From assembly GCA_023457875.1 (NCBI GenBank), contig JAEXBC010000196.1, positions 1 through 6,306 of the forward strand: a stretch of DNA of 6,306 bases, in the 5' to 3' direction. The translations under genes and the position numbers were made by a program. The notes under the pieces are model-generated. The model was not told the DNA's origin and made no database searches. It was given only the letters and a program-made list of their open reading frames with translations. This DNA comes from Bacillota bacterium. GTDB lineage: Bacteria > Bacillota > Clostridia > Lachnospirales > Cellulosilyticaceae. Positions 1 to 6,101 of this stretch are shown here, in pieces (position 1 is the first letter of the stretch; each line of letters begins with the position of its first letter).

Positions 1-26
1 TTATTTAGCTTAGTAAGTGTAATCAT
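1..26 (-). CDS. swrD: SwrD (FlbD) flagellar protein, 5' end only
   Basis: Only the first eight codons are inside the window, reading MITLTKLN, before the left edge cuts the gene. SwrD/FlbD proteins are about 70 residues long and begin with a very similar short motif (M-I-x-L-T-x-L-N-G). The gene sits directly after flgE, its position in Bacillus subtilis and many Clostridia. The ATG at 26-24 is preceded by a good AGGAG ribosome binding site at 38-34 with a 7-base spacer. In B. subtilis SwrD is needed for full flagellar torque and swarming, which is family knowledge. With so few residues visible, the call rests on the start motif, the ribosome binding site and the gene order together. It is truncated by the window, not broken. 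Confidence 0.8.
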
Positions 27-33
27 ATTTTAA

Positions 34-38
34 CTCCT
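34..38 (-). promoter_or_regulatory. Ribosome binding site of swrD overlapping the flgE stop codon
   Basis: On the minus strand AGGAG occupies 38-34 and shares two bases with the TAG stop codon of flgE at 39-37. The spacer to the swrD ATG is 7 bases. A ribosome ending flgE therefore sits on the swrD initiation site, which suggests translational coupling (inference). Confidence 0.8.
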
Positions 39-1350
39 ATCGTTTTAGATTAGTAAGTTCTTGAAGCATTTCATCAGATACAGTAATAATTCTTGAGTTA
101 GCTTGGAATCCTCTTTGTGTAACAATCATATCGGTAAACTCACTTGATAAGTCAACATTTGACATTTCAAGTACACCTGTGTTAAAGGTTCCTGCAGAAC
201 CAATACCATCAAATTCACCAGAGTTAGAGGTTGCTTGGTAAAGATTATCTCCTACCTTTTCAAGTCCCTCTGGATTATCAAAGGTTGCAAGCACAACCTG
301 AGCGATGACCCTAGTATCACCGTTACTATAATTAGCTGTAATGATGCCATCACCACCAATAGCATAGCCTGTCATTTTACCTGCTGCATTACCATCTATT
401 GTTTTAGGATCAATGGTTGATGCAGAAGCATATTGGGTAAGGGATGAAACATCCACTTCAATATTACTAAAGGTTGAGTTACCAATAACAACAGTAGCTC
501 CTGCTGCAGCGCCAAAGTTAAGAGTTAACTTATCGCCAGTGGTGACTCCAGCAGCTGTAGCAGTCACTAGTTTACCATTGGCATCAAAGGTCATAGTTCC
601 ATCAATTTTTGTGCCTGCAGGTAGTACAAGTTCTTTTCCAGCTGCATCTGTTATTTTTAATAAAGATGGTGTATAGGTTACACTTCCTGTTGCTGGATCC
701 GCAGCTCCCTTTGTTAATCGTACTGCCGCAGTGTAATAGTTTCCAAGACTATCGTAGAACTTAATAGAAGACTCTATTGGAGCAGTTTCTGTAGAACAAA
801 TATTTCCTGTGAAGGCGGCTTTAGTAGTAAAAGTCGGATTTGAGGTTGTAAACTGAGGATTGGCTAAATTAATACTTTGTACCTCACCTTTTACAATCTC
901 AAATTTACTGCTATCATCATTATACTGAGATAGCCACCCCTGTACCATCATACCAGCAGGGTTGATTAAGTTGCCTGCTGCATCTGTTCTAAGTGCACCT
1001 GCTCTTGTAAAATATGTACCATTCGCGTCTGAAACAACGATAAAGCCCTCTCCATTAATCATTAAGTCAAAGGGATTATCTGTACGCTGTGCAGCGCCCT
1101 GAGTCATTAGCATATCAATAGAAGAAACATTTACACCTAAACCTACTTGCATAGGATTGGTACCACCCTTACCTGTCTCGTCACTAGCTGAGCTAGCACT
1201 AGATAAGGTCTGTGAAAAAACGTCATTAAAGGTAACGCGTTGTGATTTATAGCCTACTGTATTCACATTGGCAATGTTATTACCAATAACGTCCATTCTT
1301 GTCTGATGAACACGGAGTCCGGAAACGCCAGAAAACATTGATCTCATCAT
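37..1350 (-). CDS. flgE: Flagellar hook protein FlgE
   Basis: This is the structural subunit of the flagellar hook, the flexible universal joint outside the cell; it is exported by the flagellar type III apparatus and polymerises under the FlgD cap. The 437-residue protein has the complete family layout. The N-terminal rod/hook (D0) motif with NNIANVNTVGYK is at about residues 24-35, the F-D-L-M-I-N-G-E-G-F block is near 94-103, and the D1 segment ending in MVQGW is near 135-139. A variable Ala/Thr/Gly-rich D2 region covers about 170-310. The C-terminal D0 helix with S-N-V-D-L and T-Q-R-G-F-Q-A-N-S is near 397-417. Length is in the usual 400-500 range and longer than B. subtilis FlgE. Translation can start at either of two adjacent ATG codons (1350 or 1347); the first is preferred because it lies 9 bases from AAGGAGG. 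There is one cysteine, residue 185. The FlgG rod protein is excluded by the large D2 insertion and the gene context. Confidence 0.97.
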   Translation of the reverse strand: MMRSMFSGVSGLRVHQTRMDVIGNNIANVNTVGYKSQRVTFNDVFSQTLSSASSASDETGKGGTNPMQVGLGVNVSSIDMLMTQGAAQRTDNPFDLMINGEGFIVVSDANGTYFTRAGALRTDAAGNLINPAGMMVQGWLSQYNDDSSKFEIVKGEVQSINLANPQFTTSNPTFTTKAAFTGNICSTETAPIESSIKFYDSLGNYYTAAVRLTKGAADPATGSVTYTPSLLKITDAAGKELVLPAGTKIDGTMTFDANGKLVTATAAGVTTGDKLTLNFGAAAGATVVIGNSTFSNIEVDVSSLTQYASASTIDPKTIDGNAAGKMTGYAIGGDGIITANYSNGDTRVIAQVVLATFDNPEGLEKVGDNLYQATSNSGEFDGIGSAGTFNTGVLEMSNVDLSSEFTDMIVTQRGFQANSRIITVSDEMLQELTNLKR

Positions 1351-1359
1351 AAAAATCTA

Positions 1360-1366
1360 CCTCCTT
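1360..1366 (-). promoter_or_regulatory. Ribosome binding site of flgE
   Basis: A full AAGGAGG reads from 1366 to 1360 on the minus strand. It lies 9 bases before the ATG at 1350 and 12 bases before the second in-frame ATG at 1347, which favours the upstream start. It lies in the only gap here longer than 16 bases and does not overlap the flgD stop. Confidence 0.85.
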
Positions 1367-1405
1367 ATTGTTTGTATTTACCATTACATGGATTGATTAT
1401 TTGTT

Positions 1406-2227
1406 TTATTCATTACTATTCTTTATATGTTTAATAGAGTAATAGTCTACTAGCTGAGCCTTTTCTTTGCCCTTAACATAAACACTATAACTATTATTTT
1501 CGCCAATCAGTATGTATTCTGCTATACCTTCAATGGTTTGATCCTTACCATCACTATCTTTATAAGTGGCAGTCACATAACGGCCTGTAATACTTGGGGT
1601 CTCCACCATATTCTTGAGTTCACTGTAGCTTACCGTCATCTTGTTTTTATCTGTTCCGATCACCATATAAGCCAAACCGTTTTTCATCTCAATACCCTGT
1701 ACTTCACCTTCCACCATCACTGTCTTCTCAGTACCATCAGCAGTCTCTTGCTTAACCATTCCTTGAACAGTTTTTCCAATTAACTCATAAGGTGTCTGAT
1801 TTGTTTGAACATCACTACTGTCATATACTTGATAAATATCACTCAGTTCAACATCCACATCACCAATTCGCATCACAGGTGAATTACCACTTAATTTCAC
1901 ATAATCTACTTTACCTACCAAATACTCTGAGGTACCTGTCGTTGCATCCTTGTGCAAATATTGAACATATTTTCCAATCATACCACTCGCTAGTTGTTTT
2001 TCAGAAGCTTGTGCCACATTGGTCATTTGTTCAAGTGCAGTAAACTGAGCAAGCTGTGCTAGCATTTGTGAATTGTCCATAGGTTCAAGTGGATCTTGGT
2101 ATTTCATTTGCGTTACTAATAAATTAAGAAAAACATCTTTATCTAACTCTGACTGGTTCTTTACTTCGTCTGACACTTTTAAATAATCGCTGTCTAAGGT
2201 AACGCCACTAGAAATCGTGTTTGCCAT
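1406..2227 (-). CDS. flgD: Flagellar hook assembly (hook-cap) protein FlgD, with an extended C-terminal region
   Basis: FlgD forms the temporary scaffold cap on which FlgE subunits assemble, and is exported through the flagellar channel. Residues 30-75 carry the conserved N-terminal FlgD domain: FLNLLVTQMKYQDPLEPMDN followed by a Q-M-L-A-Q-L-A-Q-F-T-A-L-E-Q-M motif. From residue 83 the protein is unlike the classical Tudor plus Ig-like C-terminus. It holds three successive segments of about 52-60 residues (83-134, 149-208, 212-268) that each start with an I-G-K or T-G-R turn followed by a V, and share a G-x-V-strand and a Y/L-S-x-I/L ending. At 273 residues it is longer than B. subtilis FlgD, which is essentially the N-terminal domain. 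The ATG at 2227 has AGGAGG 7 bases upstream, overlapping the fliK stop. The gene follows fliK by 11 bases and precedes flgE by 55. The function is certain from the N-terminal domain; the role of the repeated part is not known from the sequence. Confidence 0.96.
   Translation of the reverse strand: MANTISSGVTLDSDYLKVSDEVKNQSELDKDVFLNLLVTQMKYQDPLEPMDNSQMLAQLAQFTALEQMTNVAQASEKQLASGMIGKYVQYLHKDATTGTSEYLVGKVDYVKLSGNSPVMRIGDVDVELSDIYQVYDSSDVQTNQTPYELIGKTVQGMVKQETADGTEKTVMVEGEVQGIEMKNGLAYMVIGTDKNKMTVSYSELKNMVETPSITGRYVTATYKDSDGKDQTIEGIAEYILIGENNSYSVYVKGKEKAQLVDYYSIKHIKNSNE
1424..1981 (-). other. Three diverged tandem copies of a small beta module in FlgD
   Basis: Within FlgD, residues 83-134, 149-208 and 212-268 line up by eye on one pattern: I-G-K/R-x-V at the start, a D/G-rich turn, a hydrophobic-G-x-V strand, a second turn with N or G, and a final S-x-I/L. 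The first copy most resembles the Tudor-like part of known FlgD proteins. The resemblance is at protein level; no DNA-level repeat is obvious, so the duplication would be old. Confidence 0.6.
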
Positions 2228-2234
2228 TATCTCT

Positions 2235-2240
2235 CCTCCT
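2235..2240 (-). promoter_or_regulatory. Ribosome binding site of flgD overlapping the fliK stop codon
   Basis: AGGAGG reads from 2240 to 2235 on the minus strand, 7 bases before the flgD ATG. Its first two bases are the last two bases of the fliK TAG stop codon (2241-2239), an arrangement suited to translational coupling. Confidence 0.85.
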
Positions 2241-3588
2241 ATACCATATAATCTACTTCTGAATCACTAAGTATCTCTGAACTTTGTTCTTGATCTTGCT
2301 CTAGCTCATCAACGCTTTGCATATGTTTTGATATAATTTCTTGAATTCTTCTACTTGACTTCTGCTTTTGTTGTTCCATCTGTGACCTAGATGTATCCTG
2401 TCTAATATCTACTTTTACGTCCGATACATTGAGTCCTCTCTCTTCTAAAGCTGCCTTCAACTGGTTCACTTCATTTAAGATGAATGCTTTTGTTTTTTCA
2501 TTATCTACCTTGATATCTGCAACAAGATTACCATTTACCTCTACCATTTTAATACTTAAAGTTCCTAATTCCTTGGGGGTAAGTTGTAAGTGTAATTCAT
2601 TTGTTTGACCTAATTGCTTAATATCAATTTGTTTAATAAGCAAATCCTGGGGCACATCAATGGCTTCAGCTGGAGCACTAAAGCCTACTTGATCGCTTTG
2701 CCACATCTGTGTATATTTTGAAGAAGTAAAGTTATGTACTGGAACAACTATTCCTAAGTCTGGCTGATTGGTCTCTTGTAAGGCTGTAGCCTGGGCAAGT
2801 TGCTTGGTGTCTTCACTATCTTTTATGGGCTTTAGATTTTGCTCCGCCGCTGCCTGTGTTGTAACTTGTGCTTCTACTTGAACAGCTTTCCTTTCTAGTT
2901 CACCTTCTGATTTTGTCTCATCTTGACTAGTAAGATGATTTTGAAGAATAGGAACTGAGATTTCTTCCGTCACAGATGCTTCCTTTTGTAATACAGCCTG
3001 ATTGATATGAGGCTGTATACTTTGATTTACTCCGCTTTCACTTTCATAAAGTCCTTCTAAGCGCTCCATTATTTTACTAATATTTTTTATGCCATCCTCC
3101 ATAACAAGTAACTCCTCTGGATTACTTTCAGGATAGACCTTGCTCAAAAACTCACTAAATACTTCCGTTTTTAATAAATCTTGGGGTGTACATTCCATTT
3201 CCTCTAAAATTTGGCTAATTTGTTCAACTGGAATATTTAACATTTGACTAACAAAGGCTAATGCTTCGTCATTAACTTTTTCCTCTTCTTGAACCATATT
3301 GGACTCGCTTAAGTTTTTTTCACTTTGATCCAGTTCTTTTACCTCATCAGATTTTACATCATTATCCTTTGATGTGGTTTCATTACTTTGAGGTGCTTTT
3401 TTCTTATCTATAGATAGAGTACTCTCATCGTTTTCCTTAGTAGACTGACTAGATTTAGCTTTATCAAATTCCTTGCTAAATGAATGACCTTCAACTTTGG
3501 AACTACTACTAGCTTTCTTACCCGCTCCACTATTAATGGATGGTGCTGGCACATTAGCCATCAAAGAACCTATATTCATTTGACCCAT
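2239..3588 (-). CDS. fliK: Flagellar hook-length control protein FliK
   Basis: FliK is an exported molecular ruler that gauges hook length and switches the export gate from hook to filament substrates. The 449-residue protein has the usual FliK build: a polar, Ser/Lys/Glu/Gln-rich low-complexity N-terminal and central part and a compact C-terminal Flg_hook domain. That domain spans about residues 315-396 and carries the hallmark L-H-L-Q-L-T-P-K-E-L-G-T-L block (332-344). Residues 106-180 form a more hydrophobic, helix-like island with a C at 133, unlike the flanking disordered sequence. A charged tail of about 50 residues follows the Flg_hook domain. The ATG at 3588 is chosen because AAAGGAGG is 10 bases upstream; an internal ATG at residue 4 is less well placed. 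The gene lies 16 bases after the MotE-like gene and 11 before flgD. Overall sequence is poorly conserved in this family, so the call rests on the C-terminal domain and the context. Confidence 0.93.
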   Translation of the reverse strand: MGQMNIGSLMANVPAPSINSGAGKKASSSSKVEGHSFSKEFDKAKSSQSTKENDESTLSIDKKKAPQSNETTSKDNDVKSDEVKELDQSEKNLSESNMVQEEEKVNDEALAFVSQMLNIPVEQISQILEEMECTPQDLLKTEVFSEFLSKVYPESNPEELLVMEDGIKNISKIMERLEGLYESESGVNQSIQPHINQAVLQKEASVTEEISVPILQNHLTSQDETKSEGELERKAVQVEAQVTTQAAAEQNLKPIKDSEDTKQLAQATALQETNQPDLGIVVPVHNFTSSKYTQMWQSDQVGFSAPAEAIDVPQDLLIKQIDIKQLGQTNELHLQLTPKELGTLSIKMVEVNGNLVADIKVDNEKTKAFILNEVNQLKAALEERGLNVSDVKVDIRQDTSRSQMEQQKQKSSRRIQEIISKHMQSVDELEQDQEQSSEILSDSEVDYMV

Positions 3589-3598
3589 AAAACTTTCC

Positions 3599-3606
3599 CC
3601 TCCTTT
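3599..3606 (-). promoter_or_regulatory. Ribosome binding site of fliK overlapping the upstream stop codon
   Basis: AAAGGAGG reads from 3606 to 3599 on the minus strand and continues with two further G residues. It lies 10 bases before the fliK ATG at 3588 and shares two bases with the TAA stop of the MotE-like gene (3607-3605). Confidence 0.8.
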
Positions 3607-4330
3607 ACTGTATTACATCGACATTTGGTGAAAGTAACTTAATAACCTGTGCTGCTGCACTTGAACTCATACTGCTTAAAATTGCAGCTTTTTGGTCTTC
3701 CTTCATTCCAGTAAATATCATATCTACAAGTTCAGAATCTGTTGTAAGGAGTACTTCTAATGCTTTTGCAGCTTGGTCTTCCTCCATTTTTGCAATTGCT
3801 TTAGATAATGCCTCTTGCTCATCAGTTAAAAGCTTCTCCTTTTTAAACTGCTCGTAAAGTTTAGCCGCTGTCTCTGGATAAATGCTTTCAAACTGCTGAA
3901 TAAATAAATCCGTATTGCTTTTAGCAACTTCCTCATCCCATGCTTCCTTTTGATCCATAAAATTAGCATATTGTGTTTCATAGACCTTTAGGGTTTCATT
4001 TTTTGTCTTTAAGTCACTATTAGTCTCCTCTAATTTATCTATTTCACTTTGCAAAGTGGCAATTTCTGTTTCTTGCTCCTTCAATTTTATTAATAATTCT
4101 TCCCTTGATAATTCCTGTTCTTCCGAGAAGGTAGGCACCAGTTGCCCCACAAAGGGAACGCCTTTCAAAACATTAAATAATGGTTTCCTAAAAATATAAC
4201 CTACACCGATCAATATAATAAGGAAGATTCCTATAAAAAGTAGCGCTTTCCCCTTTCGTTTTTTTTGCTTAGAGGGGAGAATACTTGTTGACTTATTAGG
4301 TGTTACAATTTCAGTTTTATTGCTTTTCAT
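3605..4330 (-). CDS. MotE/YlxF-like membrane-anchored protein with MgtE N-terminal-type domain
   Basis: The 241-residue protein has a basic N-terminus (K-Q-K-K-R-K-G-K at 21-28) followed by one hydrophobic segment at about 29-47. A heptad-like coiled coil rich in Glu, Lys and Leu covers about 70-118. The C-terminal helical region (about 139-235) has features of the MgtE intracellular N domain: M-E-E-D-Q-A-A-K-A-L-E-V-L, then M-K-E-D-Q-K-A-A-I-L, then S-A-A-A-Q-V-I-K-L-L. The positive-inside rule predicts an inner N-terminus and an extracytoplasmic body. This architecture and the place between fliJ and fliK match B. subtilis YlxF and the MotE family; MotE is a chaperone for the motility protein MotC in Sinorhizobium. 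It is not a magnesium transporter, since the CBS and multi-span membrane domains are missing. The ATG directly abuts the fliJ stop (TAA then ATG), with AGGAGG inside the end of fliJ. The exact role in Firmicutes is not shown by the sequence. Confidence 0.82.
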   Translation of the reverse strand: MKSNKTEIVTPNKSTSILPSKQKKRKGKALLFIGIFLIILIGVGYIFRKPLFNVLKGVPFVGQLVPTFSEEQELSREELLIKLKEQETEIATLQSEIDKLEETNSDLKTKNETLKVYETQYANFMDQKEAWDEEVAKSNTDLFIQQFESIYPETAAKLYEQFKKEKLLTDEQEALSKAIAKMEEDQAAKALEVLLTTDSELVDMIFTGMKEDQKAAILSSMSSSAAAQVIKLLSPNVDVIQ

Positions 4331-4780
4331 TTATTCATCCTCCTCTTTCTTAGTTCCAAATCTATATGTCACAATCTCATCCATAATACGATTTTCTTCC
4401 TGCTTTTCTTCATCTTTATATACTTCAAACTGGATTTCCTTAAGCTTATCTAAAATTTTTCTTTGTTTCACAGCCTCTATAAGCTCATTTCGCTTTTCTT
4501 CAACTTGTGCTGCTGCCACTACAACCTCTTTTGATTTTTCCTCAATAGCTCTATCCATGTAAGCTGTATAATGCGTGAGTTGTTTTAGCATCTGAATATT
4601 TACCCGTTTATCACTTTGCTTTTTAGCTTGCTCTATTGCTAATTCTTTATTTTGAATCAAGTCTTTCTTTTGTTGCTGTAACGATTGATAACGACCATTA
4701 ACAATAGCAAGTTCTCTTTTCTTGTTGTCTTCAATCTTTTCCTTTAGTGATAGAACAGGTTCTAATTTATATTTAAACAT
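4331..4780 (-). CDS. fliJ: Flagellar export protein FliJ
   Basis: FliJ is the small coiled-coil stalk of the flagellar export ATPase; it inserts into the FliI ring, binds the FlhA gate and helps use the proton motive force. The 149-residue length fits the family. The start MFKYKLEPVLSLKEKIED is the typical FliJ opening (F-x-Y-x-L-E-x-V-L-x-x-K-E). The rest is almost entirely charged heptad-like helix, with the usual short C-terminal block (M-D-E-I-V-T-Y-R-F, about 133-141) and an acidic tail. It begins 9 bases after fliI and ends directly against the ATG of the next gene. The ATG at 4780 is supported by the conserved N-terminus and not by a strong ribosome binding site: only a GGTGA-type pairing 4 bases upstream is seen. 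Similar short coiled-coil proteins exist, but this start motif immediately after fliI leaves little doubt. Confidence 0.93.
   Translation of the reverse strand: MFKYKLEPVLSLKEKIEDNKKRELAIVNGRYQSLQQQKKDLIQNKELAIEQAKKQSDKRVNIQMLKQLTHYTAYMDRAIEEKSKEVVVAAAQVEEKRNELIEAVKQRKILDKLKEIQFEVYKDEEKQEENRIMDEIVTYRFGTKKEEDE
4339..4344 (-). promoter_or_regulatory. Ribosome binding site of the MotE-like gene, inside fliJ
   Basis: AGGAGG reads from 4344 to 4339 on the minus strand, within the last codons of fliJ, where it encodes part of the acidic E-E-D-E tail. The spacer to the ATG at 4330 is 8 bases. With no bases between the fliJ stop and this start, coupled translation or ribosome re-initiation is likely. 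Confidence 0.8.
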
Positions 4781-4784
4781 ATCC

Positions 4785-4789
4785 TCACC
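4785..4789 (-). promoter_or_regulatory. Weak, non-standard ribosome binding site of fliJ
   Basis: Upstream of the fliJ ATG the minus strand reads TAGGGTGAGGAT. The best pairing with the 16S 3' end is GGTGA at 4789-4785, four bases before the ATG; a GAGG at 4786-4783 is only 2 bases away and too close. It is clearly weaker than the AGGAGG sites of the other genes, so fliJ may depend on ribosomes leaving fliI, whose TAG stop is at 4792-4790. Confidence 0.5.
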
Positions 4790-6091
4790 CTAACTTAGTA
4801 TACGCTGCATATGCTGTATGGTATCCTCAAAGCTAATTTTTTCGCCCACCGTTTGACAAAGAAACTCATTAATCAATCCGATTTTATCAATAGCAGCATC
4901 TATCTCGGCACTACTACCCTTATTATACGCACCAACATTAATTAAGTCCTCTGCATCCTTATAAATTGCCATATGTTTCTTGATTTCTGTTGCGTAGGCT
5001 TTGTGTTCACTAGAAGCAATACCACTCATAACCCTCGATATACTAGCAAGTACATCTATTGCAGGATAATGCCCTTTGTTAGCAAGCTTTCTAGCTAAAA
5101 CAATATGTCCATCTAGAATACCCCTAGCAGCGTCAGTAATAGGTTCATTAAAATCATCACCATCCACTAACACGGTATACATTCCAGTAATACTTCCCTT
5201 ATCAGAGTTACCAGCTCGTTCTAATAGCTTAGGCATCTGAGCAAATACCGAAGGTGTATAGCCTCTTGAAACGGGTGGTTCACCAATAGCCAGTCCTATT
5301 TCTCTTTGAGCCATTGAAAACCTTGTCAATGAATCCATCATTAATAACACATCTTTGCCCTGCTCTCTAAAATACTCAGCTAAAGCAGTCGCTGTCATAG
5401 CCGCCTTTAGTCTCATTAGGGCAGGTTGATCTGAAGTTGCAACGACTACAATAGAACGCTTAAGTCCCGCCTCTTGTAAATCGTTTTCAATAAACTCCCT
5501 CACTTCCCTTCCTCGCTCGCCAATGAGTGCTATTACATTTATATCGGACAATGCGTTCCTTGCAATCATACCCATTAAGGTACTTTTTCCAACACCGCTT
5601 CCTGCGAATATACCAATCCTTTGTCCTTTTCCAATAGTAAGCATACCATCAATTGCCCTTATGCCTATCTCTAATGGTGTTGCGATACGATTGCGTTCTA
5701 GAGGATTAGGTGCCACGTTGTCAATAGGCTGTTCATGTAAACAATGCATTTTCTCTCCTAAAATAGGCTGAGCACGCCAATCCACAACTTTTCCTAACAA
5801 GCTTTCATCTACTTTAATGCTCAGTTTGTCTCCATACGCTCTTACTTCACAACCAGGACCAATACCATCTAGATTACCAAGTGGCATTAATAATAAATGC
5901 TCTCCCTTAAAACCAACCACTTCAGCGGTGACCACTTCTTTGTCTCCTCTAGGCTGGATATAACATATATCCCCTATATTAGCAGCTGGACCAAGGGATT
6001 CTATTCCCATGCCAATAACTTGTGTAACCTTTCCTATATAAGTCCAAAGTTTATTCTGGACAATTTGTTTGTATTTATCTAAACTTATCAT
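4790..6091 (-). CDS. fliI: Flagellum-specific ATPase FliI
   Basis: FliI is the cytoplasmic ATPase of the flagellar type III export apparatus, related to F1-ATPase beta subunits; it works as a hexamer with FliH and FliJ. Counting from the ATG at 6091 (433 residues), the Walker A loop is AGSGVGKST at 163-171 with K169. The catalytic-type glutamate lies in G-E-R-G-R-E-V (E192), and Walker B ends in L-L-M-M-D with D253. The family signature LARKLANKGHYPAID is at 332-346. All key residues are intact and the length is normal. An in-frame GTG three bases upstream (6094) could also start the protein, but the AGGG at 6101-6098 suits the ATG better (6 against 3 bases). The gene follows fliH by 8 bases and precedes fliJ by 9, the standard order. 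A virulence type III ATPase (SctN) is a homologous alternative, but the flanking hook and FliJ genes make it flagellar. Confidence 0.98.
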   Translation of the reverse strand: MISLDKYKQIVQNKLWTYIGKVTQVIGMGIESLGPAANIGDICYIQPRGDKEVVTAEVVGFKGEHLLLMPLGNLDGIGPGCEVRAYGDKLSIKVDESLLGKVVDWRAQPILGEKMHCLHEQPIDNVAPNPLERNRIATPLEIGIRAIDGMLTIGKGQRIGIFAGSGVGKSTLMGMIARNALSDINVIALIGERGREVREFIENDLQEAGLKRSIVVVATSDQPALMRLKAAMTATALAEYFREQGKDVLLMMDSLTRFSMAQREIGLAIGEPPVSRGYTPSVFAQMPKLLERAGNSDKGSITGMYTVLVDGDDFNEPITDAARGILDGHIVLARKLANKGHYPAIDVLASISRVMSGIASSEHKAYATEIKKHMAIYKDAEDLINVGAYNKGSSAEIDAAIDKIGLINEFLCQTVGEKISFEDTIQHMQRILS

Positions 6092-6097
6092 CACTAT

Positions 6098-6101
6098 CCC
6101 T
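6098..6101 (-). promoter_or_regulatory. Ribosome binding site that decides the fliI start
   Basis: AGGG reads from 6101 to 6098 on the minus strand, overlapping the TAG stop of fliH (6102-6100). The spacer is 6 bases to the ATG at 6091 and only 3 to the GTG at 6094, so the ATG is the likelier start. The site is shorter than those in front of flgD, flgE and fliK. Confidence 0.5.

Noticed and set aside
235..676. Two open frames on the plus strand inside flgE
   Set aside because: They lie wholly within a clear hook protein gene on the other strand, lack good ribosome binding sites, and their translations show no recognisable domain.
1381..1391. Short inverted repeat CCATTACATGG between flgD and flgE
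   Set aside because: The stem is only 4 base pairs with a 3-base loop and no T-run follows on the minus strand, so it is too weak for a terminator or operator call.
1538..2043. Two plus-strand open frames opposite flgD, rich in His, Ser and Leu
   Set aside because: Their composition is what the complement of flgD codons gives; no ribosome binding site or domain supports them.
3605..4330. Magnesium transporter MgtE
   Set aside because: Only the N-terminal MgtE-type helical domain is present, at the C-terminus of a one-span protein; the CBS pair and the five-helix channel are absent.
4320..4562. Plus-strand open frame opposite fliJ, very rich in Ser and Phe
   Set aside because: The Ser/Phe bias is the antisense image of the Glu/Lys-rich coiled coil of fliJ.
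5523..6082. Plus-strand open frames opposite fliI
   Set aside because: They are shadows of a highly conserved ATPase gene and have no independent support.
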